DNA from: Mycobacterium sp. 3519A
Lineage (GTDB): Bacteria > Actinomycetota > Actinomycetes > Mycobacteriales > Mycobacteriaceae
Direction of reading: 5' to 3'
DNA length: 64,000 nucleotides
Assembly: GCF_900240945.1 (NCBI RefSeq)
Contig: NZ_OESG01000013.1
Coordinates: forward strand, 372,001-436,000
Shown: positions 24,281 through 34,317 of the stretch, one piece after another
Numbering within the stretch: position 1 is the stretch's first letter
Layout: every line of letters begins with the position of its first letter
Position numbers and translations under genes: made by a program
The notes under the pieces: generated by a model
The model's input: only the letters and a program-made list of their open reading frames with translations
What the model was told of the DNA's origin: nothing
Database searches by the model: none

Positions 24281-26573
24281 ACACCGGCTTGCCGTACTCC
24301 TGCGCCTTGCGTGCCTTACCGGATTGCGTGCCCGCCTCCGCGATGACCAGCACCTCACAGCGCGTCTTCGTCACCGATTTGACGGGCTTCAGTCCCGCCG
24401 ACTCGGCCAGTTCCTCCATCTCCCACCGCTCGACGATCCGGCCCGCACTGTCCTGCGCGGTCCCGGTGAAACAGATGCGGGCTCCCGGCGTCAGCACCGA
24501 GCCGATGTCGTCGCGCTCCAAAAAGGTTGACTCGGGCAAGATTTCGCTGCCCAGTAGTTGAGACGCCTGCTGCAGCCGCTCCACCACCACCGCGGGCACC
24601 TGCACCCGTGACGCGGCCGCCCGCAGCTGATCGGCCACCGACTGCCGCGCCGCCCACGACGAATCCAACTGGTGGAGCGGCTCGGCTCCCAACAACACCG
24701 CACCGACATCACGGCTGACCCGCAGCAGCGCCGACAGGCCAGGCAGATGGTCGGCCGCCGGTGTCGGCACGGCGTGGTCGCGGCTGACCAGCAGCCCCGA
24801 AACCGACTCCGCCGGTTCGGGTTCCTCGAACGCCGACGAGCCCTGTTCGGACTCCGACGCCGTGTGCGCAGCCAACTCGGACTGCGCCCGCTCCAACGCT
24901 GTCCGGCCCGAGGGCCGCACACCGGCCAGTTCGATGCCGAGCGGCATCGCCGTCACATGTCCCAGTCGCTTCAGCTCGAAGTCGATCAAGCCGAGCGTCT
25001 CGTCGATCCCGGCACCCACCGGCGTGCAGCCCGCCAGCATCGGCGCGATCACCGCCCACGCCTCCCGCAACGTCGGCGCCAGCAACACGTCAGAGACGTT
25101 GATACCGAACGCCGTTCGGGCATCAGCGAGATCCCGCTGCGGATTGATCAGGGTCGACACCGCCGTGCCGTCGTCGAATGCGACCGCCAACTCCACCGGC
25201 CGCGGCCGCGACATCCGGCCCTCGTCGCCGACGGTCAGCATCCCGATCGCGCAGTACCGCCGCGCGCTGCCGTCGTCGACCGAACTGCGCAGGAACCGTG
25301 CGATCCGCCGATCCGTCTTCAGATCCTTCGGCAGCACAGGCCTTTTCAGCACCAGCCCCGCCAACGACGTGCAGCGGCTCAGCGCCACGTACAACTGGCC
25401 CGTCGAGAACATCCCACCGGACAGGTCGACCACCAACCGCTCCAGCGTCTGCCCCTGCGCCTTGTGGATGGTGATCGCCCACGCCAGCTTGAACGGCAAC
25501 TGCGTGTACGAGCCGATCACCTCGCGGCTCAGCGAACCGCCGGACACCACCGGCCGGGTGGCCTCCCACGTGTACGGCGACACGTCCGCACAGGAGCCGT
25601 CGGCGAATTCGACTTCCACCACCGCGCCGTAGCGGTCGTAGTCGACGCCGATCACCCGGCCGATGGTGCCGTTCACCCAGCGGTCGCTCTGGTCGTTGTT
25701 CAGCATCATGATCTGCGCGCCGACCTTGAACCGCAGCGTCTCCTCGACCGGCGGGTCGAACAGCGACAAATCACCAGAAGCCTTTGCGTGGTGCACCAAC
25801 TCGTCGCCGGGCAACCGTTCCAGCTGTTGTCGGTTGCGCGCGGTGACCAGACGGTTCGTCGGCGCCAGCGTCATCCAGAACTCGTCGTCCGGCGGAACGA
25901 ACTCCCTGTCCGCGCGGGCATTGAGCTGTTCCTGTGCATGGCCGAGTAGCACGCCCTCGCGGATCTCGTTGAGAATGGCGGTCATTCGGTCGTCGCCGAG
26001 CTGACGGAACACTGTCGTCAACGACACGGTCGGGAAGTCGTCACGGCGAAAACTCCGCGCGGAGAAGAAGTACGGCGTCTCGTAGGCCGTCGAAAAGTAC
26101 TCAGCCTCGCCCTCGCCGACCACCGGCGGCAGCTGGTACAGGTCGCCCACCAACACGATCTGCACGCCGCCGAACGGTTCGCCGGGGGCAGGCCCGAACC
26201 GCTGCAGCGCCGCAGCCAGCATGTCGAAGACGTCGGCGCGCACCATCGACGCCTCGTCGATGATCAACGTCTGCAGCGACGCCAACGTCTTCGTGAAGCG
26301 GCCAGGCCGATATGCACCGTCGCGGACGTCGGCCAGCGTCGTCGTCGTGCGGAAGCCGAACAGCCGGTGGATGGTGTAGCCGTCGACGTTGAGCGCCGCG
26401 ATGCCCGTCGGCGCGACCACCACCACCGCTCGGTCCGTCTGCGCCATGAACTGCCGGATCAGCGTCGACTTGCCGGTGCCCGCCTTACCGGTCAGAAACA
26501 AGTGCCGTCCGCCGGCAAGCAGGTCGAGCGCATGGCGGAACTCGTCGGTGAGCACGAGACCGTCCGTTGCCAT
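24237..26573 (-). CDS. Pif1/RecD-like helicase with C-terminal BRCT domain
   Basis: A 778-residue superfamily 1B helicase. Walker A is GKAGTGKST (29-37), motif Ia APTGIAAL, motif II LIIDEASMVRADVF, and the UvrD_C_2 segment ITIHKAQGQTLERL comes later, as in Pif1/RecD helicases. A linker of about 200 residues contains an HRDC-like helical stretch (about 620-680), then a BRCT-like domain closes the protein (ICFTGTA to FTADEFLEW, about 695-775). BRCT tails normally bind DNA ends or phosphoproteins, so a repair or replication-fork role is likely. Divergent from the SARP gene with 42 bases between starts. Confidence 0.88.
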   Translation of the reverse strand: MATDGLVLTDEFRHALDLLAGGRHLFLTGKAGTGKSTLIRQFMAQTDRAVVVVAPTGIAALNVDGYTIHRLFGFRTTTTLADVRDGAYRPGRFTKTLASLQTLIIDEASMVRADVFDMLAAALQRFGPAPGEPFGGVQIVLVGDLYQLPPVVGEGEAEYFSTAYETPYFFSARSFRRDDFPTVSLTTVFRQLGDDRMTAILNEIREGVLLGHAQEQLNARADREFVPPDDEFWMTLAPTNRLVTARNRQQLERLPGDELVHHAKASGDLSLFDPPVEETLRFKVGAQIMMLNNDQSDRWVNGTIGRVIGVDYDRYGAVVEVEFADGSCADVSPYTWEATRPVVSGGSLSREVIGSYTQLPFKLAWAITIHKAQGQTLERLVVDLSGGMFSTGQLYVALSRCTSLAGLVLKRPVLPKDLKTDRRIARFLRSSVDDGSARRYCAIGMLTVGDEGRMSRPRPVELAVAFDDGTAVSTLINPQRDLADARTAFGINVSDVLLAPTLREAWAVIAPMLAGCTPVGAGIDETLGLIDFELKRLGHVTAMPLGIELAGVRPSGRTALERAQSELAAHTASESEQGSSAFEEPEPAESVSGLLVSRDHAVPTPAADHLPGLSALLRVSRDVGAVLLGAEPLHQLDSSWAARQSVADQLRAAASRVQVPAVVVERLQQASQLLGSEILPESTFLERDDIGSVLTPGARICFTGTAQDSAGRIVERWEMEELAESAGLKPVKSVTKTRCEVLVIAEAGTQSGKARKAQEYGKPVFTADEFLEWVSAPR

Positions 26574-26615
26574 GAATGCCCACGTTAGCGCGGGCGATAC
26601 GGCCTATCGTGAGCT

Positions 26616-29468
26616 ATGCAGGTTCGGGTGCTCGGACCGCTCGAAGCGTTTGCCGACGGGACGGACGTCACGCCGACAAGCCCGAACCAGCGCACGGTGC
26701 TCGCGGTTCTGGCCGCCCACCCGGGCCAACACGTCCGGACGGACACGCTGATCGACGCGCTGTGGGGCCACGACCCGCCGCCGACCGCCGAGCGCACCCT
26801 GCGCAGCTACGTGTCCCGACTGCGCGCGGCCGTCGGTAGCCGCATCGTCGCCAGCCGCGGCGGCTTCTGTCTGGATACCAGCGATATCCGACTCGACTCC
26901 ATCGAGTTCGAACGCCTCGTGGCGTCTGCCAAACCGCTTGCTCCGGCGGCGGCGGCAGACACCTTGCGCTCGGCGTTAGCGCTGTGGCACGGACCGGCTT
27001 TCGGCGAGTTCGCCGAACTCGACACCGTATGCGCGCAAGCCCGCGCGCTGGAGCAACTCCGGATCGGCGCCCGCGAACAACTGGCCGCCGCGCTGCAGAA
27101 AGCCGGCGACTTCGCCGCCGCCGGTGCGGAGGCCGAGGCGCTTCTTGCCGAACTGCCGCTCGACGAAGGGGCCTGGGAGATCCTGATCCGCGCGCTGAGC
27201 GGCGGTGGCCGGACGGCCGAGGCGCTCGAGGCGTACCGACGGGCCTACGACACGCTGTCCGCCGTCGGGCTCGAACCGTCAGAACGGTTGCGGCAGGCCC
27301 AGCGTGACGCGTTCGACGCCAAGCCCGCGGCACCGCCGCGACCGGTCGTCGTCACGCCGAACGAGGGACTGGTGGGCCGCGACGACGACCTGGCCGCGTT
27401 GGCGAGGCTCGTCGACCGCTGCAACCTGGTCACCGTCGTCGGGCCCGGCGGGGTCGGTAAGACCACCCTGGCCCGCGAGGTGGCCCGGCGTCGGGCGCCG
27501 TCGCACAGCGGCGGGGTGCGGGTGGTCGAACTGGCGGCGGTGACCGATGCCTCGGCCGTACCCGACGTGGTGGTCACCGCGCTTGGTTTGACCAGCGACG
27601 GCGGCGCGCCGTTGACGGCGTTGCGACGCGTCCGGTCCATGGATCTCGTTGTCCTGCTGGACAATTGCGAGCACGTGCTGGACGCCGTGTGCGACGTGCT
27701 GCAGGCGGTGCTGCCCTCCGAGCCGTCGCCGTTGCGGGTGGTCGCGACCAGTAGGGAACTGCTGGGAATGCCCGGCGAGCACGCCTGGCCGCTTGCTCCG
27801 CTGGACTGCTCCGGACCCGACTCCCCGGCCCAGCGGTTCTTCGCCAGGCAAGCAGATGCCGTCAGGCCAGGCACCGTCACCGCGTCCGATTCGGCGGCGG
27901 TCACCACGATCGTGCGCCGGCTCGACGGGTTGCCGTTGGCAATCGAGTTGGCCGCCGCGCAGGTCGCCGCGCTGGGTATCGAGGATCTGGCCGAGCAGAT
28001 CGACTCGTCGCTCGAGGCGCAGCTGGGCGGTTTGGCGCGTCGGGGTGGCGAGCCGCGGCACCGGACGTTGCGCGCGGCGATCGAATGGTCCGAGCGCCTG
28101 CTGCCGCACGATGCGCGCGAGGCGCTGGTCGACTGGACGGTGTTCGCAGGGGCGGTCCGTCGCAGTGATGCGCAGGCGGTGCTTCAAGTGGCGCCCGACG
28201 TGATCGACGAGCTGGCCCGGCGGTCGTTGCTCAGCGTCGAGGTGCGTTCCGGCAGAACGTATTACACAATGCTGAAGACGGTACGGTCGGCGGTCGGTCC
28301 GCCGTCGGAGGACGCCGAGCGCAGGCATCTGAAGCATTTCGCCGCCGCGGCCGAGCAGGCAGCGACCGCGTTGCGCACCGCGGAGGAGCCTGCGGCGCAC
28401 CGCCGGATCGTCGAGCTCATCGATGAGCTCCGGCTGGCGCACACCCGCGCCCGCAGCATCGATGTCGAGACCTCGGTGCAGATGTCGACGGCGTTGCACT
28501 GGTTCGGGGTATCGCGGTTGCACACCGAGGTGTTGGGCTGGGCTGCCAAGCTTCAGCCGTTGGTGGCCGACCGGCCCGACCTGCGCGCAGCGGTCGACTC
28601 GTCGGTCGCCTACCTGCACGTCATCGCCGAACAGCTCGACGTGGCACATCGGCTCGCCGACGGCGCGCTTGCGGACGCATCCGACGACCAAACACGTTGC
28701 CGCGCATTGGAAGTCCTCGCCGACTGCGCGTTGTTCACGGGTGACCTCGAAGCCGCCCGCAGCTGGTCGTCCGAACTGGTGACGGTGGCCCGCCGCGCGC
28801 GTGACGTGTACTACGAAGCGGTCGGCCGCTACGTGGTGGTGATGTCGTTGGCCTACGGCGGCGAGCACGATGCGGCCCGAAAGCACCGGGTCGAACTGGA
28901 CCGCCGCTTCGCCAAGGGCGCGGTGAGCCCCACACTGCAGAGCTGGCTGGCCTACCTGAAAGGGGAAACGGTGCTCGACGCCGACCCCGCCACCGCGTCG
29001 GCGGCGTTCACCCGCGCCATCGAACTCGCGGACTCCGCGGGCAGCACGTACGTCGGAGGCGTCGCGCGGGTTTCGGCGATCACGCTGCGCTCACGCACCG
29101 CCGCAACCCCCGATGTGCTGCCGTTGTACGTCGACGTGATCGAGCGATGGCTGGACGCCGGATCCTGGTCCTATCTGCTGACCACGATGCGCAATCTCGT
29201 GCCGACGCTCACCGAACTGGGGGAGTACGTCGCGGCGGTGCAGGCCCTGGGCGCGGTGACCCGGCCCGAGCAGACCCCCACCTACGGTCGCGAACGAGAG
29301 CGGCTCGCGAGCGCCGAGGACATGTTGCGGGCCAAGCTGAGCGCCGCGGACTTCGCGCACCACTGCGCTGTCGGGAGCGCCCGCGACCTGGCCGCGGCGG
29401 CCCGCGCGGCGGTCACCGCGATCATGCGGGCACACTTGCGGATTGAGGCCGGGCCAGCAGTTTGGTGA
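26616..29468 (+). CDS. SARP/AfsR-type regulator with NB-ARC ATPase
   Basis: A 950-residue regulator. An OmpR-like winged helix (residues 1-90, SPNQRTVLAVLAAHPGQ, TLRSYVSRLR) is followed by a bacterial transcriptional activation domain (about 95-235), an NB-ARC ATPase with Walker A VGPGGVGKTT (275-284) and Walker B-like LVVLLDNCEHVLDAV, and a C-terminal TPR-like helical region. This matches AfsR-type STAND regulators that sense a ligand with their repeats. The target is unknown; it diverges from the helicase gene, and its 3' end overlaps the convergent membrane-protein gene by 47 bases. Confidence 0.92.
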   Translation: MQVRVLGPLEAFADGTDVTPTSPNQRTVLAVLAAHPGQHVRTDTLIDALWGHDPPPTAERTLRSYVSRLRAAVGSRIVASRGGFCLDTSDIRLDSIEFERLVASAKPLAPAAAADTLRSALALWHGPAFGEFAELDTVCAQARALEQLRIGAREQLAAALQKAGDFAAAGAEAEALLAELPLDEGAWEILIRALSGGGRTAEALEAYRRAYDTLSAVGLEPSERLRQAQRDAFDAKPAAPPRPVVVTPNEGLVGRDDDLAALARLVDRCNLVTVVGPGGVGKTTLAREVARRRAPSHSGGVRVVELAAVTDASAVPDVVVTALGLTSDGGAPLTALRRVRSMDLVVLLDNCEHVLDAVCDVLQAVLPSEPSPLRVVATSRELLGMPGEHAWPLAPLDCSGPDSPAQRFFARQADAVRPGTVTASDSAAVTTIVRRLDGLPLAIELAAAQVAALGIEDLAEQIDSSLEAQLGGLARRGGEPRHRTLRAAIEWSERLLPHDAREALVDWTVFAGAVRRSDAQAVLQVAPDVIDELARRSLLSVEVRSGRTYYTMLKTVRSAVGPPSEDAERRHLKHFAAAAEQAATALRTAEEPAAHRRIVELIDELRLAHTRARSIDVETSVQMSTALHWFGVSRLHTEVLGWAAKLQPLVADRPDLRAAVDSSVAYLHVIAEQLDVAHRLADGALADASDDQTRCRALEVLADCALFTGDLEAARSWSSELVTVARRARDVYYEAVGRYVVVMSLAYGGEHDAARKHRVELDRRFAKGAVSPTLQSWLAYLKGETVLDADPATASAAFTRAIELADSAGSTYVGGVARVSAITLRSRTAATPDVLPLYVDVIERWLDAGSWSYLLTTMRNLVPTLTELGEYVAAVQALGAVTRPEQTPTYGRERERLASAEDMLRAKLSAADFAHHCAVGSARDLAAAARAAVTAIMRAHLRIEAGPAVW

Positions 29469-29922
29469 AGCGTTCGTAGCTGAAGATCGCCATCACGTAG
29501 AACGCGAGATCGGCGACGACGCTGCCAAGGACGAAGCCGGCCGCCGTGCTGCCGACCACCAAGGGGCCGAAGTACAGCGCGATCGGTCTGATGGTGACGC
29601 TGTCGATCACCTCGGCAGGCCCGAATTCGACGGCGATGCTGCGCGCCGCAAGACCGTTGGCGACGAGCACACGCATCGGCCGGCTTCGCTCGGTTTGTGC
29701 GCGGTAAGACCAGCGTGCGGCGTTGAAGTAGGCGGCCGCGTAGTAGCCGGCCGATGCGCCGATGGTGGCGGCGATGACCGCAGCGGCGTACGAGCCCGTC
29801 AGCGCATGGGCGGCCGCGGCGGCCCCGATCTGGCCGACCCATCCTGCGATCTCATTGGGCGCATAGCGTCGCAACCACTCGACGATCTTGTGCCGGACTC
29901 GGTGTTGAGTGCCTGACTTCAT
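29422..29922 (-). CDS. Small integral membrane protein
   Basis: A 166-residue protein with about four hydrophobic segments (AAAAAHALTGSYAAAVIAA, ASAGYYAAAYFNAARW, IALYFGPLVVGSTAAGF, LGSVVADLAFYVMAIFSY). The ATG at 29922 has GAGGAG four bases upstream and is preferred to a longer frame. Not recognised as a characterised family. Convergent with the SARP gene. Confidence 0.7.
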   Translation of the reverse strand: MKSGTQHRVRHKIVEWLRRYAPNEIAGWVGQIGAAAAAHALTGSYAAAVIAATIGASAGYYAAAYFNAARWSYRAQTERSRPMRVLVANGLAARSIAVEFGPAEVIDSVTIRPIALYFGPLVVGSTAAGFVLGSVVADLAFYVMAIFSYERFTKLLARPQSASVPA

Positions 29923-30077
29923 GACGCTCCTCTTCGCGACGACCCAGGTCAGGATCGGTCTGCGGCATTGCAGCCGCGCTGCAGCGCGATTGCAGTCCTC
30001 GTCAACGGGCAGGTTTGCGACCACCGCTCGGAGGGAAAGCGATCTCCACTATTTGTGCTTTTCGCAAGGAGGCGGTC

Positions 30078-31592
30078 ATGGCAGCGCCAACCGAGGCACC
30101 AGGCGTGATCCGAAGCTTGATTCCGGCCCGAATCGACCGTCTACCGTGGTCGCCGTTCCACACCCGGATGGTCGTCGCGCTGGGCGTGGCCTGGATCCTC
30201 GACGGCCTGGAGATCACGGTGGCCAGCGCCGTGGCCGACACGCTGACGCAGGAGGAAACCCTCGGCCTGTCGTCGACGGCGGTCGGCTTCATGGCGACGG
30301 TGTACCTCGCGGGCGAGGTGGTCGGCGCGCTGTTCTTCGGGCGTTTGTCCGACAAGCTCGGCAGGCGCAACCTGTTCATGATCACGTTGGGCGTCTACCT
30401 GGGCGGCAGCGGTCTGACGGCGTTGACGCTTGGCAACGGCGCGGGCTGGATCGTGTTCCTCTACGTCACCCGGTTCATCGCGGGCATGGGCATCGGCGGC
30501 GAATACGCCGCCATCAACTCCGCGATCGACGAGCTGATCCCCGCCCGATACCGCGGCCGTGTCGACATTGCGGTCAACGGAACATATTGGGGCGGCGCGA
30601 TTCTCGGCACGCTCGGCACGTTCGTCTTCCTCAAGGCCATCGATCTGAGCCTCGGCTGGCGGCTGGCGTTCCTGCTCGGGCCGGTGCTTGGCCTGATCAT
30701 CCTGTTCGTGCGACGGCATCTGCCGGAAAGCCCGCGCTGGCAGGTGATGAACGGCCGCGTCGACGCCGCCGAGAAGTCGATCTCCTACATCGAGAAAGAG
30801 GTCGAGGCCACCGGCGTGACGCTGCCGAAGGTCGACGAAAGCAAAGCCATCGAACTGCGGCCCACCGAGAAGATCGGCTATCTGGCGCTGACCCGGGTGT
30901 TGTTCCGCGAGTACCCGTCCCGATCCATCCTGGGTGCGTCGCTGATGATCAGCCAGTCGTTCCTGTACAACGCGATCTTCTTCACCTACACCCTGGTGCT
31001 CGGCAAGTTCTACGGGGTGGCGTCGGAGTCGGCACCGTTGTACCTGATCGCGTTCGCGGTCGGAAACCTGACGGGCCCGTTGACCATTGGGCACTTCTTC
31101 GACACCATCGGCCGCAGGAAGATGATCGCCGGGACCTATCTGCTGTCCGGCCTGCTGCTGGCCGTCAGCGCGGTGTTGTTCAACGCCGGCGCGCTGAATG
31201 CGATCACCCAGACCATCGCGTGGTGCATCGTCTTCTACTTCGCGTCGGCGGGGGCCAGCGCCGCGTATCTGACGGTCAGCGAGATCTTCCCGCTCGAGGT
31301 GCGGGCCAAGGCGATCGCGGTGTTCTTCGCGATCGCCCAGTGCTTCGGCGCGCTGGGCCCGGTCATCTACGGTGCACTGATCGGCGACGGCTCCGACTCG
31401 TTCTCGCTGTTCCTCGGCTATCTGCTGGGCGCGGGTGTGATGATGGCCGGTGGCTTGGTCGCCTGGTTCCTGGCCGTCGATGCCGAAGGAAAGTCGTTGG
31501 AAGAGATCGCAACCCCGCTGGCCGTCGAGGGCGCCACTCGGCGACGCGGTTCGGTCCGCGCGGAGGGCGCCACCCGGCCGTACTCGACCTGA
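30078..31592 (+). CDS. MFS transporter (sugar-porter/aromatic-acid type)
   Basis: A 504-residue major facilitator with 12 predicted helices. WILDGLEITVASAV in helix 1, the loop motif GRLSDKLGRRNLF, RFIAGMGIGGEYAAINSAIDEL and PESPRW are the hallmarks of the sugar-porter/AAHS-like groups. The ATG at 30078 has AAGGAGG upstream. The C-terminal tail (about 40 residues) is hydrophilic. It stands alone between convergent and co-directional neighbours; substrate unknown. Confidence 0.9.
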   Translation: MAAPTEAPGVIRSLIPARIDRLPWSPFHTRMVVALGVAWILDGLEITVASAVADTLTQEETLGLSSTAVGFMATVYLAGEVVGALFFGRLSDKLGRRNLFMITLGVYLGGSGLTALTLGNGAGWIVFLYVTRFIAGMGIGGEYAAINSAIDELIPARYRGRVDIAVNGTYWGGAILGTLGTFVFLKAIDLSLGWRLAFLLGPVLGLIILFVRRHLPESPRWQVMNGRVDAAEKSISYIEKEVEATGVTLPKVDESKAIELRPTEKIGYLALTRVLFREYPSRSILGASLMISQSFLYNAIFFTYTLVLGKFYGVASESAPLYLIAFAVGNLTGPLTIGHFFDTIGRRKMIAGTYLLSGLLLAVSAVLFNAGALNAITQTIAWCIVFYFASAGASAAYLTVSEIFPLEVRAKAIAVFFAIAQCFGALGPVIYGALIGDGSDSFSLFLGYLLGAGVMMAGGLVAWFLAVDAEGKSLEEIATPLAVEGATRRRGSVRAEGATRPYST

Positions 31593-31673
31593 CCGGCGAC
31601 CCGGACGTCGTCAGCGAACTTCTTCAACGGTCTGAGCCAATATCTTCGGGACAAGGCCCATACTCAGGCCAGC

Positions 31674-32534
31674 ATGGAAGTTCTGGGGAAGGCCGTTCCG
31701 ATCGCGACGCTCGTGTTCGTCGTGTCGAGCATGGTGGCCATGGGGCTGGGACTCACCGTCGCTCAGGTGACTGCTCCGCTGCGCAATATCCGGCTGGTGG
31801 TGCTGTCGCTCCTGGCGAATTTCGTGCTGATGCCGGCCGCCGCGGTGTTACTTGCCCGCGTCCTGCGGCTCGACGAACCGCTTGGCGTTGGACTGCTGTT
31901 GCTTGGTGCGGCAGCAGGCGCACCGTTCCTGCCCAAGCTCACGCAGATCGCCGCCGGAAACCTGGCGTTCGCGGTGGCGTTGATGGTGCTCCTGATGGTC
32001 ATCACGGTGGCCTACATGCCGCTCGTGCTGCCGCTGTTGCTACCAGGGGTGACGGTCGATCCGGCGCGGATCGCCGCGTCGCTGGTGGTGACGATGCTCC
32101 TTCCGCTGGGCATCGCGCTCGGTGTCAATGCCAAGTTTCCCGCTGCAGCCACGCGGGCCAAACCGCTGTTCGATCGCCTGTCCAGCCTCGGCCTCATCCT
32201 CGTGGTGGTGCTGCTGGTGGTGGTCAACTTCAAGAAGGTGCTGTCCGTGTTCGGCACCGGCGCGATCCTGGCCGGCCTGCTGTTCATCGCGCTCGGATAT
32301 GCCGCGGGATGGGTTCTCGGCGGGCCTGCGGCGGACACCAGACCCGTACTCGGCTTGGGAACCGCTCAGCGCAATATCGCCGCGGCGCTGGTGGTAGGCG
32401 GCCAAAGTTTCAGTGACCCAAGCGTTGTGGTGATGGTGGTCGTTGTCGCGATCGTCAGTCTGCTGATACTGCTGCCGATTTCGCGGTTACTGGCGCGGTC
32501 ACATAGCTCTATTCCGGGCCCTACTGCGGGCTGA
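31674..32534 (+). CDS. BASS-family (bile acid:sodium symporter-like) transporter
   Basis: A 286-residue membrane protein with 8-9 hydrophobic helices. LLLGAAAGAPFLPKLTQIA and GLGTAQRNIAAALVVGGQSF correspond to the two unwound-helix substrate/sodium motifs of the BASS/ASBT fold. It lies 81 bases downstream of the MFS gene. Likely imports an organic acid with sodium; specificity unknown. Its last 14 bases overlap the convergent substrate-binding protein gene. Confidence 0.85.
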   Translation: MEVLGKAVPIATLVFVVSSMVAMGLGLTVAQVTAPLRNIRLVVLSLLANFVLMPAAAVLLARVLRLDEPLGVGLLLLGAAAGAPFLPKLTQIAAGNLAFAVALMVLLMVITVAYMPLVLPLLLPGVTVDPARIAASLVVTMLLPLGIALGVNAKFPAAATRAKPLFDRLSSLGLILVVVLLVVVNFKKVLSVFGTGAILAGLLFIALGYAAGWVLGGPAADTRPVLGLGTAQRNIAAALVVGGQSFSDPSVVVMVVVVAIVSLLILLPISRLLARSHSSIPGPTAG

Positions 32535-33480
32535 CGAACGACGCGTCGATCAGCGTCTTGAGATCGAGGTTCTTGACCGCGGGGTTGGTCGGCGCCAGTT
32601 GGTCCACCGAGGTCTGCAGCTGCTCGATGGTGGGCGTCGGCACGTCTGGCAGCACCTTCGTGTAGTACGCCCAGGTGTCGTGTAATGCCTTGGGATCGGT
32701 CACCTTCAGATGCTTGGACAGCACGCTGACGGCATACGGCTCGTCGGTCTTCTCCCGCTTGATCGCTTGCTGCACCGCGGTCATGAACCGGCGGATCTGA
32801 TCACCGTGCGTCTGCACATAGGCGTCGGTGGCGGCGATGCCCACGTTTGACGTCGGGATGTTCTGCGTCGCCAAGTCCAGCATCGAGTGGAATCCCTCCG
32901 CCTCCAACTGAGTCGTCGTGGGCGGATGCGACAGGGCGGCGTCAATCGTGCCCGCCACGAGCGCGTTGTTGACGTTCGTCACCGAACCCAACGGCGTGAG
33001 CGCCACGTCGCTCGGCTGCAGCCCCAGTTGATGCAGCGCCTCCAACGTGGCGATGTACAGCGAACCGCTCGTCGACGTGATGCCGACCCGCTTGCCCTTC
33101 AGCTCCTGTGGCGTCTTGAGTTTCGTGAACAATTCGTAGATGAACACCGGCGTCAGCGTGGCCAGGTAACTCACCTGCCCGCCGGAGGCGGCGCCGGACA
33201 CCATCTCCGGCGCCCCGATCGACGCGAGTTGCGTCTGGCCGGAGATCAACGCCGGGAAGCCGTCGGAACTGCTGAGGTTGGTCAGCTTCACATCCAGGCC
33301 CTGCGCCTTGAACAGCCCCGCCTCGTCGGCGATCCAGAACGGCAGTTCGTCGGCGACCACCTGGCTGTAGCTCAACGTGATCGAGTTCGGGTCACCGCCG
33401 GAGGCTTGCGGGCCCGCGTTGTCGCCGCACGCGGTCATCGCCATGGCGGCGGCAGCAGCGAGGATCCAGATTCGTTTCAT
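32521..33480 (-). CDS. SsuA/NrtA-like ABC substrate-binding lipoprotein
   Basis: A 319-residue lipoprotein (signal MKRIWILAAAAAMAMTAC, lipobox Cys18) with the NMT1/SsuA fold: VVADELPFWIADEAGLFKAQGLDV is the family's first helix/strand region, followed by GFPALISGQTQLA and KGKRVGITSTSGSLY. Ligands of the family include sulfonates, nitrate, taurine and thiamine precursors. Last gene of the ABC operon reading leftwards. Confidence 0.9.
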   Translation of the reverse strand: MKRIWILAAAAAMAMTACGDNAGPQASGGDPNSITLSYSQVVADELPFWIADEAGLFKAQGLDVKLTNLSSSDGFPALISGQTQLASIGAPEMVSGAASGGQVSYLATLTPVFIYELFTKLKTPQELKGKRVGITSTSGSLYIATLEALHQLGLQPSDVALTPLGSVTNVNNALVAGTIDAALSHPPTTTQLEAEGFHSMLDLATQNIPTSNVGIAATDAYVQTHGDQIRRFMTAVQQAIKREKTDEPYAVSVLSKHLKVTDPKALHDTWAYYTKVLPDVPTPTIEQLQTSVDQLAPTNPAVKNLDLKTLIDASFVSPQ

Positions 33481-33492
33481 AGCCCTTCTCCG

Positions 33493-34317
33493 TCAATGTG
33501 ATTCGGGTCGCCACGCGGCGAAGCGCCGTTCGACCGCGCGCAGCAGTCCGGTCAGCACCACACCGGTGATCGCGAAGATGAACAGTCCGGCGAACACCAC
33601 CGAGGTCTGGAACTGCTGACCGGCGTTGTTCATCAACATGCCGACGCCGTGGGTGGCGCCGCTCAATTCCGCGACGAAGACACCAATCAGCGCCTGGCCC
33701 ACCGCGAGTCGCAGTCCGCTGATGATGAAGGGCACCGATCCCGGCAGTGCGATGGTGCGGAAGATCTGCAGATCGTTCGCACCGAAACAGCGCGCCACGC
33801 GCAGCACCGCCGGATCGAGGTTCTGCACGCCGCTGGCGGTATTGATGAGGATCGGGAAGATCGCCATCAGAAAGACGATCGCGATCTTCGACGTCTGGCC
33901 GATTCCGAGCCAGATGATCAGCAGCGGCGTCAGCGCGATGCGCGGGGTGGCGTAGAGGAAGTTGATCAACGGGCTCGCCGCCCAGGACAGCCTTCGGTAC
34001 CAGCCGATCAGCAGACCGAGCGGCAACCCGACAAGGGTGGCGAGCACCAGTCCGTAGAGCAGTTCCTTGCCGCTGGCCGCGAGGTCGCTCCAGATGGTCG
34101 CGCTGGCGAACAACTGCTGGAACGCCAGGAGGACATCGGACGGGCCGGGCAGGATGATCGCCGGCTTGATCCGCAGCATCGCCACGATCTGCCACAGGGC
34201 GAGCACCGCCACGACCGCGCCGGTGCCGTAGACGAACTTGGCGTTGAGCCTGCGGCGCGGTCGCGGGCTGTCCGGTTTCCGGCGGGCGGTCACCGGCCGC
34301 GTCGCGGTCACCGCCAT
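33493..34317 (-). CDS. SsuC/NrtB-like ABC permease
   Basis: A 274-residue permease with about 6 helices and the EAA-type loop VARCFGANDLQIFRTIALPGSVPFI. The start at 34317 shares one base with the stop of the ATPase gene (TGATG), so the pair is translationally coupled. Forms the channel of an importer with the flanking ATPase and lipoprotein. Confidence 0.92.
   Translation of the reverse strand: MAVTATRPVTARRKPDSPRPRRRLNAKFVYGTGAVVAVLALWQIVAMLRIKPAIILPGPSDVLLAFQQLFASATIWSDLAASGKELLYGLVLATLVGLPLGLLIGWYRRLSWAASPLINFLYATPRIALTPLLIIWLGIGQTSKIAIVFLMAIFPILINTASGVQNLDPAVLRVARCFGANDLQIFRTIALPGSVPFIISGLRLAVGQALIGVFVAELSGATHGVGMLMNNAGQQFQTSVVFAGLFIFAITGVVLTGLLRAVERRFAAWRPESH

Noticed and set aside
29909..32416. 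An 835-residue plus-strand open frame across the MFS and BASS genes.
   Set aside because: Its sequence is Arg/Gly-rich and without motifs, while both real genes in the other frame have full membrane-protein patterns.
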